Shown here: piece by piece, positions 6,481 through 14,164 of the stretch | Numbering within the stretch: position 1 is the stretch's first letter | Layout of the letters: each line of letters opens with the position of its first letter | Source: CAZSLZ01 sp964607865 | GTDB lineage: Bacteria; Vulcanimicrobiota; JAJTBE01; CAZSLZ01 | Reading direction: 5' to 3' | DNA: 17,166 nt | Assembly: GCA_964607865.1 (NCBI GenBank) | Contig: CAZSLZ010000065.1 | Coordinates: 1 to 17,166, forward strand | Notes under the pieces: generated by a model | Databases searched by the model: none | The model's input: the letters and a program-made list of their open reading frames with translations, nothing else | What the model was told of the DNA's origin: nothing | Made by a program: the position numbers and the translations under genes

Positions 6481-7011
6481 TCAGTTCTGGGGGAAAGGAA
6501 GGGGTTCTTCATATACATTTTTTAACTTTATGGAATCAATGATGGTATCAAAATGGTCAGCCAGTTCCGAGGGGACATTATCGTATGCCACATATACCAG
6601 AGATCTCTGGGGTACTTTTTCTCCGGCAGTAGTATAATAAAGAAATATTTCTCTGAATCTGTTTCCCTGGGGGGTGGTGCCTGATTTTTCCAACCCTTTC
6701 CCCTGTTGAAACAATGCGTTCTGGGTATCCAGCTTGTAACCCTTCTTACTGGCAATCTTATAATTCATCTGGCTTATGCCGTTTTCTATAATCAGCATGT
6801 ATTCTGGATTTTCTGCAAATTTAATAATATACTTGATTGACCCGCCCTTGTTTTCGTAGTCAAGTTCAAAATCATCTTTTACCAGGAAGCTCGCAAAATC
6901 GCCATGGTATGTAACCCATTTATTATCCTGGGCTGTAATGTGAGAAACCAATAAAAGGATAAAAACAATAACAAAAACTCCCGCCATAAACACTTTTAAA
7001 TACTTGCTCAT
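6481..7011 (-). CDS. Hypothetical exported or membrane-anchored protein
   Basis: 176 residues starting at ATG 7011, with AAAGAGG about 10 nt upstream on the minus strand. Residues 5-27 form one hydrophobic segment after Lys-containing MSKYLK. A possible signal peptidase site lies near ITAQD, so the rest is probably outside the membrane. The exported part is a small alpha/beta domain: WVTYHGDFASFLVKDDFELDYE, then YIIKF, YMLIIENG, a basic loop, REIFLYYTTAGE, and a final SLVYVAYDN plus amphipathic FDTIIDSIKL. This strand order and the final helix are loosely like PsbP-type or similar small secreted domains, too weakly to name. It has no lipobox cysteine. It is divergent from lysS and shares a terminator with the Met-rich gene. 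Confidence 0.72.
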   Translation of the reverse strand: MSKYLKVFMAGVFVIVFILLLVSHITAQDNKWVTYHGDFASFLVKDDFELDYENKGGSIKYIIKFAENPEYMLIIENGISQMNYKIASKKGYKLDTQNALFQQGKGLEKSGTTPQGNRFREIFLYYTTAGEKVPQRSLVYVAYDNVPSELADHFDTIIDSIKLKNVYEEPLPFPQN

Positions 7012-7197
7012 AACTCAAAAACCTCTTTATTCCCAGAAAATACAGATGCTCCAAATAATAATATTATTTTACTTCTTTTCCAAATATCTGATATCCTTCC
7101 GGGTTAAAAATAATATAGGAGGAATTTTAACAATTATAAAAAACATTAAGAATTCGGAATAAACCAGATGTTTAAATAAATACAGAGGTGAATAATA

Positions 7198-8703
7198 ATG
7201 TCAAACGAAGTCAAAGCCGACGAACATAATATAAACGAATACATGGAGCAGAGAATCAATCACAGGGAAGAACTGGAAGAACTGGGAATTCACCCCTACG
7301 GGATGAAATACGAACGAAGCCATTCAATCGATCAGGTTATTGAAGCCCACAAAGAACTGGAGGAATCTGAAGAAGGCGAAACCGTACAAATTGCCGGCCG
7401 GCTGATGGCCCTCCGTGAGCATGGCAAGGTAACTTTTGGAAATATTGTGGATGTTACCGGTAATATCCAGATATATCTTAAAAAGAACGTGGTGGGAGAA
7501 GAAAATTACCAGTTATTAAAGAAAATTGACATCGGTGATATTCTGGGCGCAAAGGGGAAAATTTTTAAAACCCGGCGTGGAGAATTAACGGTTTTTGTGG
7601 AAGAATTTACCATTCTGGCAAAGGCTTTACGGCAGCCCCCGGAAAAATACCACGGAATTAAAGATGTGGAGTTAAGATACCGGCAACGCTATGTGGACCT
7701 TCTTTCCAACCCCCAGGTAAGAGATGATTTTATCAAAAGAAGCAGAATCATTTCTGTTATTCGCCGGCAACTGGAAGACAAGGGCTTTATAGAGGTTGAA
7801 ACACCCTCAATGAGCAGCCTGGCTGGGGGCGCATCAGCCCGGCCTTTTACCACTTTTCATAACGCGCTGGAAATGGAATTGTATTTCAGAATAGCAACCG
7901 AACTATACCTTAAAAGATGTATAGTGGGGGGATTGGAAAAAGTATTTGAAATAGGCAGAATCTTTCGTAACGAGGGAATTGATACCCGCCACAATCCCGA
8001 GTTTACCATGCTGGAGCTATATCAGGCTTACGCCGATTACACCGACATGATGCAGATTACCGAAGATATTATATCCAACTGCTGTAAGGAAGTAAACGGA
8101 TCTTATAAGGTAGAACTCGATGGCAATACAATAAACCTGGAGCCACCCTATGAACGTATTACAATGAAAGACGCCTTTAAAAAATATGCCGACATCAATT
8201 TTGACGAACTGAGAAATATCAGCAAAGCTAAGGAAATAGCAAAAAAATACAATCTTGAACTGGAGCGGGAAGAAGACCTGGCTTATTTAATGGATAAGAT
8301 TTTCGGCGCAGCGGTAGAGCCCTATCTGATCCAACCTATGTTTATTCTGGATTATCCAATTGAAATGTCACCCCTGGCAAAACGAAAGAATGACGATCCT
8401 TCCCTCACCTATCGTTTCGAGCTTTTCGTTAATTCCAGTGAAATTGCCAATGCGTTTTCCGAGTTGAATGATCCTGTTGATCAGCGAAAACGGTTTGAAA
8501 TGCAAATTGAGAATAAGGAAAAATTCAAGGATGACGAAGCCCACCCCATGGACGAAGATTATATTGAGGCGCTGGAATATGGAATGCCTCCCACCGGCGG
8601 CCTGGGTATTGGAATCGATCGCCTGGCAATGCTGATTCTGGGTAAAACCTCCATCAGAGATGTAATACTTTTCCCATTATTAAAAAAGAAGTCGGAAATA
8701 TAA
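7198..8703 (+). CDS. lysS: Lysyl-tRNA synthetase, class II
   Basis: A complete 501-residue class II LysRS that charges tRNA-Lys with lysine in the cytoplasm. The N-terminal OB-fold anticodon-binding domain covers roughly residues 60-145 (VQIAGRLMALREHGKVTFG...). Motif 1 lies in GFIEVETPSMSSLAGGA (196-212), motif 2 in FRNEGIDTRHNPEFTMLE (256-273), and motif 3 in GLGIGIDRLAMLILGKTS (468-485). The substrate loop PMFILDYPIEMSPLAKR is present. ATG 7198 is preceded by AGAGGTGA. The 186-nt upstream gap shows no T-box leader; it holds an AGGAGG at 7117-7122 that is not followed by a usable start codon. A dihydropyrimidinase gene follows 17 nt downstream and is probably co-transcribed. Confidence 0.97.
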   Translation: MSNEVKADEHNINEYMEQRINHREELEELGIHPYGMKYERSHSIDQVIEAHKELEESEEGETVQIAGRLMALREHGKVTFGNIVDVTGNIQIYLKKNVVGEENYQLLKKIDIGDILGAKGKIFKTRRGELTVFVEEFTILAKALRQPPEKYHGIKDVELRYRQRYVDLLSNPQVRDDFIKRSRIISVIRRQLEDKGFIEVETPSMSSLAGGASARPFTTFHNALEMELYFRIATELYLKRCIVGGLEKVFEIGRIFRNEGIDTRHNPEFTMLELYQAYADYTDMMQITEDIISNCCKEVNGSYKVELDGNTINLEPPYERITMKDAFKKYADINFDELRNISKAKEIAKKYNLELEREEDLAYLMDKIFGAAVEPYLIQPMFILDYPIEMSPLAKRKNDDPSLTYRFELFVNSSEIANAFSELNDPVDQRKRFEMQIENKEKFKDDEAHPMDEDYIEALEYGMPPTGGLGIGIDRLAMLILGKTSIRDVILFPLLKKKSEI

Positions 8704-8720
8704 AAACCGGGAGTGATTTT

Positions 8721-10088
8721 ATGAAAACCCTGATAAAAAATGGCACCATAGTAACTTCTTCAGATATCTTTAAAGGAGATATTTTAATTGAAAACGATAA
8801 AATTGTTTCTCTGGGTAAAGGCCTGAGTGACAAGTCAGCAAGGGTAATTGACGCACAAAATAAGTATGTGATTCCAGGAGGAATTGATGTTCATACCCAT
8901 TTTCAACTGCCGGTGAAAGGAACGGTCTCCGCAGACGGTTTCGAATCGGGGTCCCGGGCGGGGGCCTGTGGCGGATTAACCACTTTCATTGATTTTGCAC
9001 ACCATAAACCCGGCGAATCTCCACTTCAGGCTATGAAAGACCGGATAGAAGAAGCTAAGGACCAATGTTTTATAGACTATAGCTTTCATATGGGGATGGC
9101 GGAATTCACTCCTGAGAACCTGGCAATGATTCCCCAGTTCATCGAAATGGGAATTCCCAGTTTCAAATTATATATGATTTACGCTAAAGAAGGCTGGATG
9201 AGCAATGATTCAAACACCTATGATATGCTTCAGGCTGCCAGGCAATATGGTGCTCTTATTATGGTTCACGCTGAAAATCCATTTCTTATTGATAATTTTA
9301 CCGAAAAATTACAGAAGGAAAATAAAGTTGATATTCCCTGGCTTCCCGTTTCCAGGCCTCATTTCGTGGAAATAGAAGCTATAAAGAGGGCGCTTTACCT
9401 TACCGAGGTAACCGAAAGCAGAATCTATATCGTACACGTTTCCACCGCCGAAGGAGCTTCATTAATATCAGAAGCGAAAGGCCGGGGAGTGGCAGCTTTC
9501 GGAGAAACCTGCCCCCAATACCTGGTGTTGAACGAATCTATCTATCAGAAAGAAGACGCCTGGCTGTTTACCTGCAACCCGCCCCTCAGAACTCCCATAG
9601 ATCAGGCAGTTTTATGGGAATCTATTTCAAAAGGCGGGCTGCAGATAATATCCACCGATCACTGCAGTTTCTCCAGAGAACAGAAAACTGCCGGAAAATT
9701 GGACTTTACCAAGCTTCCCAACGGGCTTCCCGGAATTGAAACCCTGATGCCCCTCACTTTTTCTGAGGGAGTCAGAAAAGGCATGCTTACCCTTAACCAG
9801 TGGGTGGATTGTCTTTGTACAAACCCGGCAAAAATGTTCGGGTTATATCCCGGAAAAGGCAACCTTTCACCAGGCTCAGATGCGGATATTGTCATTTTCG
9901 ACCCGGAAAAAGAAGTTGAACTTAGACCCGGTGTTTTACACTATGCTGTGGATTATACCCCCTTTGAAGGAATGACAGTAACCGGATGGCCAGTTATGAC
10001 TATAAGCCGGGGGGAAGTAATCTATAATAATGGTAAGTTTTCAACTGATAAAGGCCGGGGAAACTTCGTTCCCCGCTACTACGATTAA
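8721..10088 (+). CDS. Dihydropyrimidinase / D-hydantoinase (amidohydrolase family)
   Basis: 455 residues, the normal family length. These cytoplasmic enzymes hydrolyse the cyclic amide of dihydropyrimidines or 5-substituted hydantoins using a two-metal centre. All metal ligands are visible: His58 and His60 in DVHTH, the carboxylated lysine Lys149 in PSFKLYM, His183 in MVHAEN, His239 in YIVHVST and Asp313 in STDHCSF. The C-terminal TVTGWPVMTISRGEVIYNNG closes the small beta domain. ATG 8721 has GGGAGTGA upstream, and the gene begins 17 nt after lysS. No dihydropyrimidine dehydrogenase or beta-ureidopropionase gene is adjacent, so whether it serves pyrimidine breakdown or hydantoin/other imide hydrolysis is open. 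A CGGGGAA/TTCCCCG hairpin lies within its last codons. Confidence 0.93.
   Translation: MKTLIKNGTIVTSSDIFKGDILIENDKIVSLGKGLSDKSARVIDAQNKYVIPGGIDVHTHFQLPVKGTVSADGFESGSRAGACGGLTTFIDFAHHKPGESPLQAMKDRIEEAKDQCFIDYSFHMGMAEFTPENLAMIPQFIEMGIPSFKLYMIYAKEGWMSNDSNTYDMLQAARQYGALIMVHAENPFLIDNFTEKLQKENKVDIPWLPVSRPHFVEIEAIKRALYLTEVTESRIYIVHVSTAEGASLISEAKGRGVAAFGETCPQYLVLNESIYQKEDAWLFTCNPPLRTPIDQAVLWESISKGGLQIISTDHCSFSREQKTAGKLDFTKLPNGLPGIETLMPLTFSEGVRKGMLTLNQWVDCLCTNPAKMFGLYPGKGNLSPGSDADIVIFDPEKEVELRPGVLHYAVDYTPFEGMTVTGWPVMTISRGEVIYNNGKFSTDKGRGNFVPRYYD
10056..10075 (+). terminator. Hairpin at the 3' end of the dihydropyrimidinase gene, possible transcript end
   Basis: CGGGGAA (10056-10062) and TTCCCCG (10069-10075) form a perfect 7-bp stem with loop ACTTCG, 13 nt before the end of the stop codon. 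No T-run follows, so it may stabilise the 3' end rather than terminate. A second weak pairing, ACAAT/ATTGT (10090-10110), is followed by CTTTTC. Confidence 0.35.
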
Positions 10089-10135
10089 AACAATCCCGCA
10101 TTATAATTGTCTTTTCAAAATCATCAGTTTTATGG

Positions 10136-10363
10136 TTAAAAACTATATTTAATTATTATATTTTCCATCTCTTCTAGGGCTATTTTCAGCTTTACCTGCT
10201 TAACTAATTCGTCATGTCTGCCATTCCTACAGTCTGGCTCTTCTTCTGCTAGATGTTTTAATATTTTTTCCCTGTTATTATCCTGTATATTCTTTAATAT
10301 AAACAACCTTATGAAAAGTGAATCCTTTACTGACTCCCTGATTCTTTCTTCATAATTCTCCAT
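10136..10363 (-). CDS. Small hypothetical protein, third gene of minus-strand trio
   Basis: 75 residues, charged and probably helical throughout (ENYEERIRESVKDSLFIRLF, LVKQVKLKIALEEMENIIIK), with no signal peptide or known motif. Its ATG at 10363 directly follows the TAA of the upstream 49-codon gene (TAAATG), which implies translational coupling and supports the start despite the lack of a clear ribosome site. One cysteine is present (DCRNGRHDE). Not recognised. The trio is AT-rich compared with the flanking lysS/dihydropyrimidinase and hydrogenase genes, as often seen in recently acquired or weakly constrained DNA. Confidence 0.6.
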   Translation of the reverse strand: MENYEERIRESVKDSLFIRLFILKNIQDNNREKILKHLAEEEPDCRNGRHDELVKQVKLKIALEEMENIIIKYSF

Positions 10364-10513
10364 TTATTTGCTTTTCAAAACAGTTCTTCTAATTTCCTCG
10401 ATGTCTATTTTATTTGATATACCCAGGCACTCTCTCATGGAATCCCACGGTATAGCTTCTTTCATCTCCCGCCTTAATTGTTCAAACAGTTCATCTTCCT
10501 TAAAATTCAACAT
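10364..10513 (-). CDS. Very small hypothetical protein (49 aa), second gene of minus-strand trio
   Basis: A 49-codon frame from ATG 10513 to TAA 10364, with a good GGAGG at 10521-10525, 7 nt upstream of the start. The product is acidic/basic and helical (NFKEDELFEQLRREMKEA, CLGISNKIDIEEIRRTVLK) with one cysteine. It is bracketed by two similarly small genes on the same strand and abuts the next start exactly, which argues that it is translated. I do not recognise the family. Confidence 0.6.
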   Translation of the reverse strand: MLNFKEDELFEQLRREMKEAIPWDSMRECLGISNKIDIEEIRRTVLKSK

Positions 10514-10549
10514 TTAATTTCCTCCTTATTTAATATTCATTATCTCAAC

Positions 10550-10867
10550 TCATTGAATTTCCATCATTATTTTCTGTAGTTCATTTAATTTTCTTACTTT
10601 TTCAAGAATCTGTTCTACACCGCATTTATATGTTTCTGCCTTTTCATCTTCCAAAACCTCGTCATAACAGAATTCCAACAACGATGAAACCATTTTGATT
10701 ACGAATTCAAACATTTCCCTATTCAAGAACGGCAAATATGCAAGTTCATCAGGCCTGTTAATTATATACAACTCTCTCCCGTCTATATCCATGACTTCAT
10801 ACCTTACGTCAACTCCGTATAATTTGATATAATTGAGCTCGGTTTTAAATTCATCTCTTTTTTTCAT
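10550..10867 (-). CDS. Small hypothetical protein, first gene of minus-strand trio
   Basis: 105 residues from ATG 10867, for which AAAGG lies 9 nt upstream. An earlier in-frame ATG at 10876 touches that ribosome site and is less likely. The first half looks alpha/beta (KTELNYIKLYGVDVRYEVMD, GRELYIINRPDELAYLPF) and the second half helical (EMFEFVIKMVSSLLEFCYDE, VEQILEKVRKLNELQKIMME). It has no signal peptide, metal site or nucleic-acid-binding motif that I can identify. It heads a three-gene leftward unit, 36 nt before the 49-aa gene, facing away from the hydrogenase operator array. Not recognised. Confidence 0.65.
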   Translation of the reverse strand: MKKRDEFKTELNYIKLYGVDVRYEVMDIDGRELYIINRPDELAYLPFLNREMFEFVIKMVSSLLEFCYDEVLEDEKAETYKCGVEQILEKVRKLNELQKIMMEIQ

Positions 10868-11014
10868 TTCTATCATCCTTTCTAATAATTATCTATCCAC
10901 CAGTATATCCAGAAAGAGGGTAAAAATATACGTTTTGCAAAAAAAATTTAAAAATTATTTTTCTTTCATCTTCTTTTTCCCATGAAATCTGGCTTATGAT
11001 TCTTCAAAAATCTT

Positions 11015-11035
11015 AACTCTTCGCAAGAGTTTTTT
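11015..11035 (+). terminator. Terminator-like hairpin with no assigned upstream plus-strand gene
   Basis: AACTCTT (11015-11021) pairs perfectly with AAGAGTT (11025-11031) around CGC, followed by a run of T to 11035. On the plus strand this has the form of a Rho-independent terminator. The nearest plus-strand gene ends at 10088, with the minus-strand trio between. It may therefore end read-through or an unannotated short or antisense transcript, and would insulate the operator array that starts at 11069. Confidence 0.55.
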
Positions 11036-11170
11036 CTAATTCAGGCAAATATAATAGATAAGTGGGGATTGTGAATTATTTCACTGCCTATGCCAGTTCA
11101 TTTATAGTTATTGGTTAAAAAGTTAGCTACCCATACGGGTTATGATGTTGCTGGAAATTGAGCCAAATGT

Positions 11171-11399
11171 TTGTGAATTTTTTCACTTTCTGAAAAGGGT
11201 TTTTCAACCATAAGGTTAATTAAAATTTGAAAATTTGTGAATTTTTTCACGTCCTAGTCAAATTTTTTTAAGTTGATATAATTCAAGTTTTTCGATCTAC
11301 CTGGCTAAGAAAATGAAAACAACTTGCTCTAAATTTTGTGAATTTTTCACTCTCTAAAAAGAGTTTTTATACTGAAAGGTTAATAAAAAATCTGAAAGC
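11171..11399 (+). repeat. Two diverged 64-bp repeat units within the operator array (11171-11234 and 11336-11399)
   Basis: Each unit starts with the operator motif, continues with a CTRAAAAGRGTTTTT block (a short stem followed by T's), then GGTTAAT 42-43 nt after the motif start, and ends in TGAAA just before the next operator. The units can be aligned along their length with one or two gaps. Related GGTTAA words follow the copies at 11069 (44 nt) and 11400 (48 nt). The start-to-start spacing 102, 64, 101, 64 nt suggests duplication of a segment of about 165 nt. Confidence 0.6.
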
Positions 11400-11708
11400 T
11401 TGTGAAATTAATCACTAACTAAAAAGTAATATGTTTCAGGAAGTACTGGTTAATCAACATCAAGGTATTGCTTAAAATTGTGTGTCAATTTCTACCACGA
11501 TGGCAAAATCTAAACATAATTTATTAAGAAGAATTTTAGAAATCAAATTGAGTTTGTGAAATATTTCACTTTCCGGGGCGACAATTAAATTGCAGGCAAA
11601 AAAAGAATAAAAATAGATTTCAAAATTTTTTTAATTGGATTGTGAAAAATTTCACACTTCCGGCAACAAGGGGCTTTGGCCTCAACAATTACTAAGAATA
11701 ATTCTTTT

Positions 11709-11733
11709 TACAATAGATTGTGAAAAAATTCAC
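11709..11733 (+). promoter_or_regulatory. Candidate -10 element with overlapping operator, hydC promoter
   Basis: TACAAT at 11709-11714 is a good sigma-A -10 match, but no good -35 is visible 16-18 nt upstream (only AACAATT-like sequence near 11684-11690). The eighth operator, TTGTGAAAAAATTCAC at 11718-11733, would then cover the transcription start and end 16 nt before the hydC ATG, a position suited to repression. The promoter call is tentative. Confidence 0.4.
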
Positions 11734-11749
11734 CAGGAAGGCGGTTATT

Positions 11750-12241
11750 ATGGATACAATTGATGGAAAAAATAAGAATGAAACAATATTCTTTGACCCG
11801 GAGATTCAGGTTGTTCTTGGCAAATATGCTTCACAGAGAAGGAATCTTATCCCCATTCTTCAGGATGTTCAGGACGTGAAAGGTTATATCTCCCATGATG
11901 CTGTCAAACAGATAAGCCGGCATCTTTGCTTGCCAACCAGCAAGATTTTCGGGGTAGCTACTTTCTACAATCAATTCAGGCTTTCACCTCCAGGCAGGCA
12001 TTTGATACAGATCTGCCGCGGCACTGCCTGTCACGTCAAAGGCTCAAAAAAAATTCTGGATGCTCTTGAACAACACCTTAGCATCAAGGTTTCCCAGACA
12101 ACAAAAGACAGAAAATTTACTTTAGAAACTGTGGCCTGCATTGGAGCCTGCAGCATTGCACCGGTCATTGCGATTGACAACAATTTCCACGGCAGAGTCA
12201 GGGTGGAAGAAATACCTTCAATTCTAGAGCAATACGAGTAG
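11750..12241 (+). CDS. hydC: NAD-linked [FeFe] hydrogenase subunit HydC (NuoE-like, [2Fe-2S])
   Basis: 163 residues from ATG 11750, chosen because AGGAAGGCGG lies just upstream; an in-frame GTG at 11720 falls inside the operator. This is the NuoE/HydC (HndA) family, a thioredoxin-like [2Fe-2S] electron carrier. The helical N-terminal part contains ILQDVQDVKGYISHDAVKQI and FGVATFYNQF. Cluster ligands are Cys89 and Cys94 (CRGTAC), and Cys130 and Cys134 (VACIGACSIAP). In the trimeric enzyme it works with HydB, which binds NAD(H) and FMN, and HydA, which carries the H-cluster. hydB starts 9 nt downstream. Expression is probably controlled through the operator array directly upstream. Confidence 0.95.
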   Translation: MDTIDGKNKNETIFFDPEIQVVLGKYASQRRNLIPILQDVQDVKGYISHDAVKQISRHLCLPTSKIFGVATFYNQFRLSPPGRHLIQICRGTACHVKGSKKILDALEQHLSIKVSQTTKDRKFTLETVACIGACSIAPVIAIDNNFHGRVRVEEIPSILEQYE

Positions 12242-12250
12242 GAGGCCATA

Positions 12251-14164
12251 ATGTCAAATAACTCTATAGATTCCAACAAAGTAATTAATATTCTTAAGAA
12301 CAAATCCGGAGTTTTTTTGAAGAGAAAAATAACCAGGCCCACAGTTTTTTACGGAGCTGGGACATGTGGATTAGCTGCCGGTGTAGAAAAATCAGTAGAA
12401 GAAATTAAAACTGTTCTCAAGGAAAAAAATATTGAGGCAGGTTTTATAAAGGTCGGCTGTGTGGGTTATTGCGAGGTTGAGCCCATCATCGACGTTCAAC
12501 TTCCCGAACATAACAGAATTTCATTCCATCAGGTAACACCGGAAAAAGCAAAGCTTATTGCAAGGAATTTCATTCTATATAAATCGTTGTCTAATATTGA
12601 AGCTTTGGGCCAATATAATGAAAATGGGCTTAAAGTATTCCCCGAAGTGGCAGAAATCGACAAGATTCCTTTCTTCAAACGCCAGCAGAAATTGGTGCTG
12701 GAGAATTGCGGAATTATCAACCCTGTCAGTATTGAAGAGTATATTTCAAAGCAGGGGTTCACAAGCCTTTACAAAGTTCTTACTTCAATGACTCCGTCGG
12801 ATGTTGTTGATGAAATAACAAAATCGGGCCTGCGGGGACGGGGCGGCGGTGGTTTCCCTACCGGCAGGAAGTGGTCATTCGCATTAAACCAGAATAAACC
12901 TAAAAAATATATCATATGTAATGCCGACGAGGGAGATCCGGGAGCGTTCATGGACAGGTCTGTTCTGGAAGGCGATCCCTGCAGGGTAATAGAGGGTATG
13001 ATTATCGCCGGCTATGCCATCGGAGCCGACGAAGGTTATATTTACACCCGTGCCGAGTATCCCCTGGCAATCGAACATCTGCAGCTTGCCATTGAAACCC
13101 TGGAAAAACTGAACATACTTGGCGAAAACATTTTGGATTCCGGTTTTAATTTTAAATTAAAATTGAAAAAAGGAGCAGGAGCCTTTGTATGCGGTGAAGA
13201 GACAGCATTGATTGCTTCGATAGAAGGCAAAAGAGGCATGCCTCGTTATCGCCCCCCCTACCCTGCTGTTTCCGGCCTTTTCGACTGCCCTACAATTATA
13301 AACAATGTAGAAACTCTGGCGAATGTGCCCTCCATAATTCGAATGGGAGCTGAAGAATTCTCAAAGATAGGCACATCCGGCAGTAAGGGGACAAAAGTTT
13401 TCGCGCTGTCGGGCAAGATTAGAAACAATGGCTTGGTGGAAGTGCCCATGGGAATCTCACTTAAGGAAATTATTTTCGATATCGGCGGTGGAATTCCAGA
13501 CAACAAGGAGTTTAAAGCTGTGCAGATAGGAGGCCCTTCCGGGGGCTGCATTCCTGAATCGTTGCTGGATACCCCCATAGACTATGAATCTTTGAAAACG
13601 GTGGGCGCCATGATGGGCTCGGGCGGCCTGGTAACAATGGACGAAGATACCTGCATGGTAGATGTGGCGCGATTTTTTATGGATTTCATCCAGAAGGAAT
13701 CCTGCGGCAAATGTATTCCCTGCCGTGAAGGAACTTTAAGGTTATATGAGATTCTCGAGCGAATTACAACTCCAACAAAAACTATGTCTGAAATGGACAG
13801 GCTGGAAAGATTCAGAGGAATCATATATATGGAGCGCCTGGCAGATTCTATTAAAAACACAGCATTATGCGGCTTGGGACAAACTGCCGCAAACCCGGTA
13901 TTATCTACCCTTACTTATTTCAAGGATGAATATGAAGAACACATTTACAATAACAGATGCCCTGCGGGGGCTTGTTCAGGGATGCAAGAGTTCAGAGTAA
14001 TTCCTGAAATGTGCAAAGGCTGTGGTTTATGCAAACGCAAATGCCCCACCTCAGCAATTGTTGGAGAATTGAAGCACCCCCATTACATAGTTTCTGAAAA
14101 GTGCGTGGGATGCGCTGCCTGCTACAACATTTGCAAATTCAAAGCGATTGAGAGGGTGAAATAG
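12251..14164 (+). CDS. hydB: NAD-linked [FeFe] hydrogenase subunit HydB (NuoF-like flavoprotein)
   Basis: 637 residues with the full HydB domain order. A thioredoxin-like [2Fe-2S] domain spans about 30-110 (GTCGLAAG, VGCVGYCEVEP; only three cysteines seen). The FMN/NAD(H) domain carries GRGGGGFPTG (196-205) and NADEGDPGAF (224-233). The SLBB segment follows, then the NuoF [4Fe-4S] site with Cys485, 488, 491 and 540. Two C-terminal ferredoxin-type clusters have Cys588/591/594/598 and Cys618/621/624/628. It is the NADH-oxidising or NAD-reducing module of the cytoplasmic hydrogenase; extra ferredoxin domains also occur in electron-bifurcating HydABC, but bifurcation cannot be deduced. ATG 12251 has AGGAGG upstream and hydA begins at the next base after the stop. 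Confidence 0.96.
   Translation: MSNNSIDSNKVINILKNKSGVFLKRKITRPTVFYGAGTCGLAAGVEKSVEEIKTVLKEKNIEAGFIKVGCVGYCEVEPIIDVQLPEHNRISFHQVTPEKAKLIARNFILYKSLSNIEALGQYNENGLKVFPEVAEIDKIPFFKRQQKLVLENCGIINPVSIEEYISKQGFTSLYKVLTSMTPSDVVDEITKSGLRGRGGGGFPTGRKWSFALNQNKPKKYIICNADEGDPGAFMDRSVLEGDPCRVIEGMIIAGYAIGADEGYIYTRAEYPLAIEHLQLAIETLEKLNILGENILDSGFNFKLKLKKGAGAFVCGEETALIASIEGKRGMPRYRPPYPAVSGLFDCPTIINNVETLANVPSIIRMGAEEFSKIGTSGSKGTKVFALSGKIRNNGLVEVPMGISLKEIIFDIGGGIPDNKEFKAVQIGGPSGGCIPESLLDTPIDYESLKTVGAMMGSGGLVTMDEDTCMVDVARFFMDFIQKESCGKCIPCREGTLRLYEILERITTPTKTMSEMDRLERFRGIIYMERLADSIKNTALCGLGQTAANPVLSTLTYFKDEYEEHIYNNRCPAGACSGMQEFRVIPEMCKGCGLCKRKCPTSAIVGELKHPHYIVSEKCVGCAACYNICKFKAIERVK

Larger units (their letters stand above)
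11069..11733 (+). promoter_or_regulatory. Array of eight Rex-type (or CRP/FNR-type) operator motifs upstream of the hydrogenase operon
   Basis: Eight copies of TTGTGAA-N4-TTCAC occur at 11069, 11171, 11235, 11336, 11400, 11554, 11640 and 11718 (start positions; 16 nt each). The 11336 copy has a 3-nt spacer, and the 11400 copy reads ATCAC in the right arm. The Rex redox repressor is known to bind TTGTGAA-N4-TTCACAA-like palindromes and to be released by NADH. CRP/FNR proteins bind TGTGA-N6-TCACA, which has the same core, so sequence alone does not choose between them. The gene controlled encodes an NAD-linked hydrogenase, which favours Rex. The surrounding 10868-11749 region is AT-rich and shows no gene. 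Confidence 0.75.

Noticed and set aside
6449..6637. 62-codon plus-strand frame over the terminator and the end of the 6481-7011 gene
   Set aside because: It starts at the terminator hairpin and is antisense to a better-supported exported protein gene.
7012..7197. T-box riboswitch or leader peptide ahead of lysS
   Set aside because: The gap is short and shows no specifier stem, T-box core or terminator. A 9-codon frame from ATT 7133 after AGGAGG lacks a normal start codon.
11069..11733. CRISPR array
   Set aside because: The repeats are only 16 nt and palindromic with variable spacers, the spacing is irregular (64-154 nt) and no cas genes are present; an operator array fits better.
11069..11733. 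Replication origin or plasmid iterons
   Set aside because: The repeats do not resemble DnaA boxes (TTATCCACA) and no replication gene is adjacent; the downstream genes are a hydrogenase operon.
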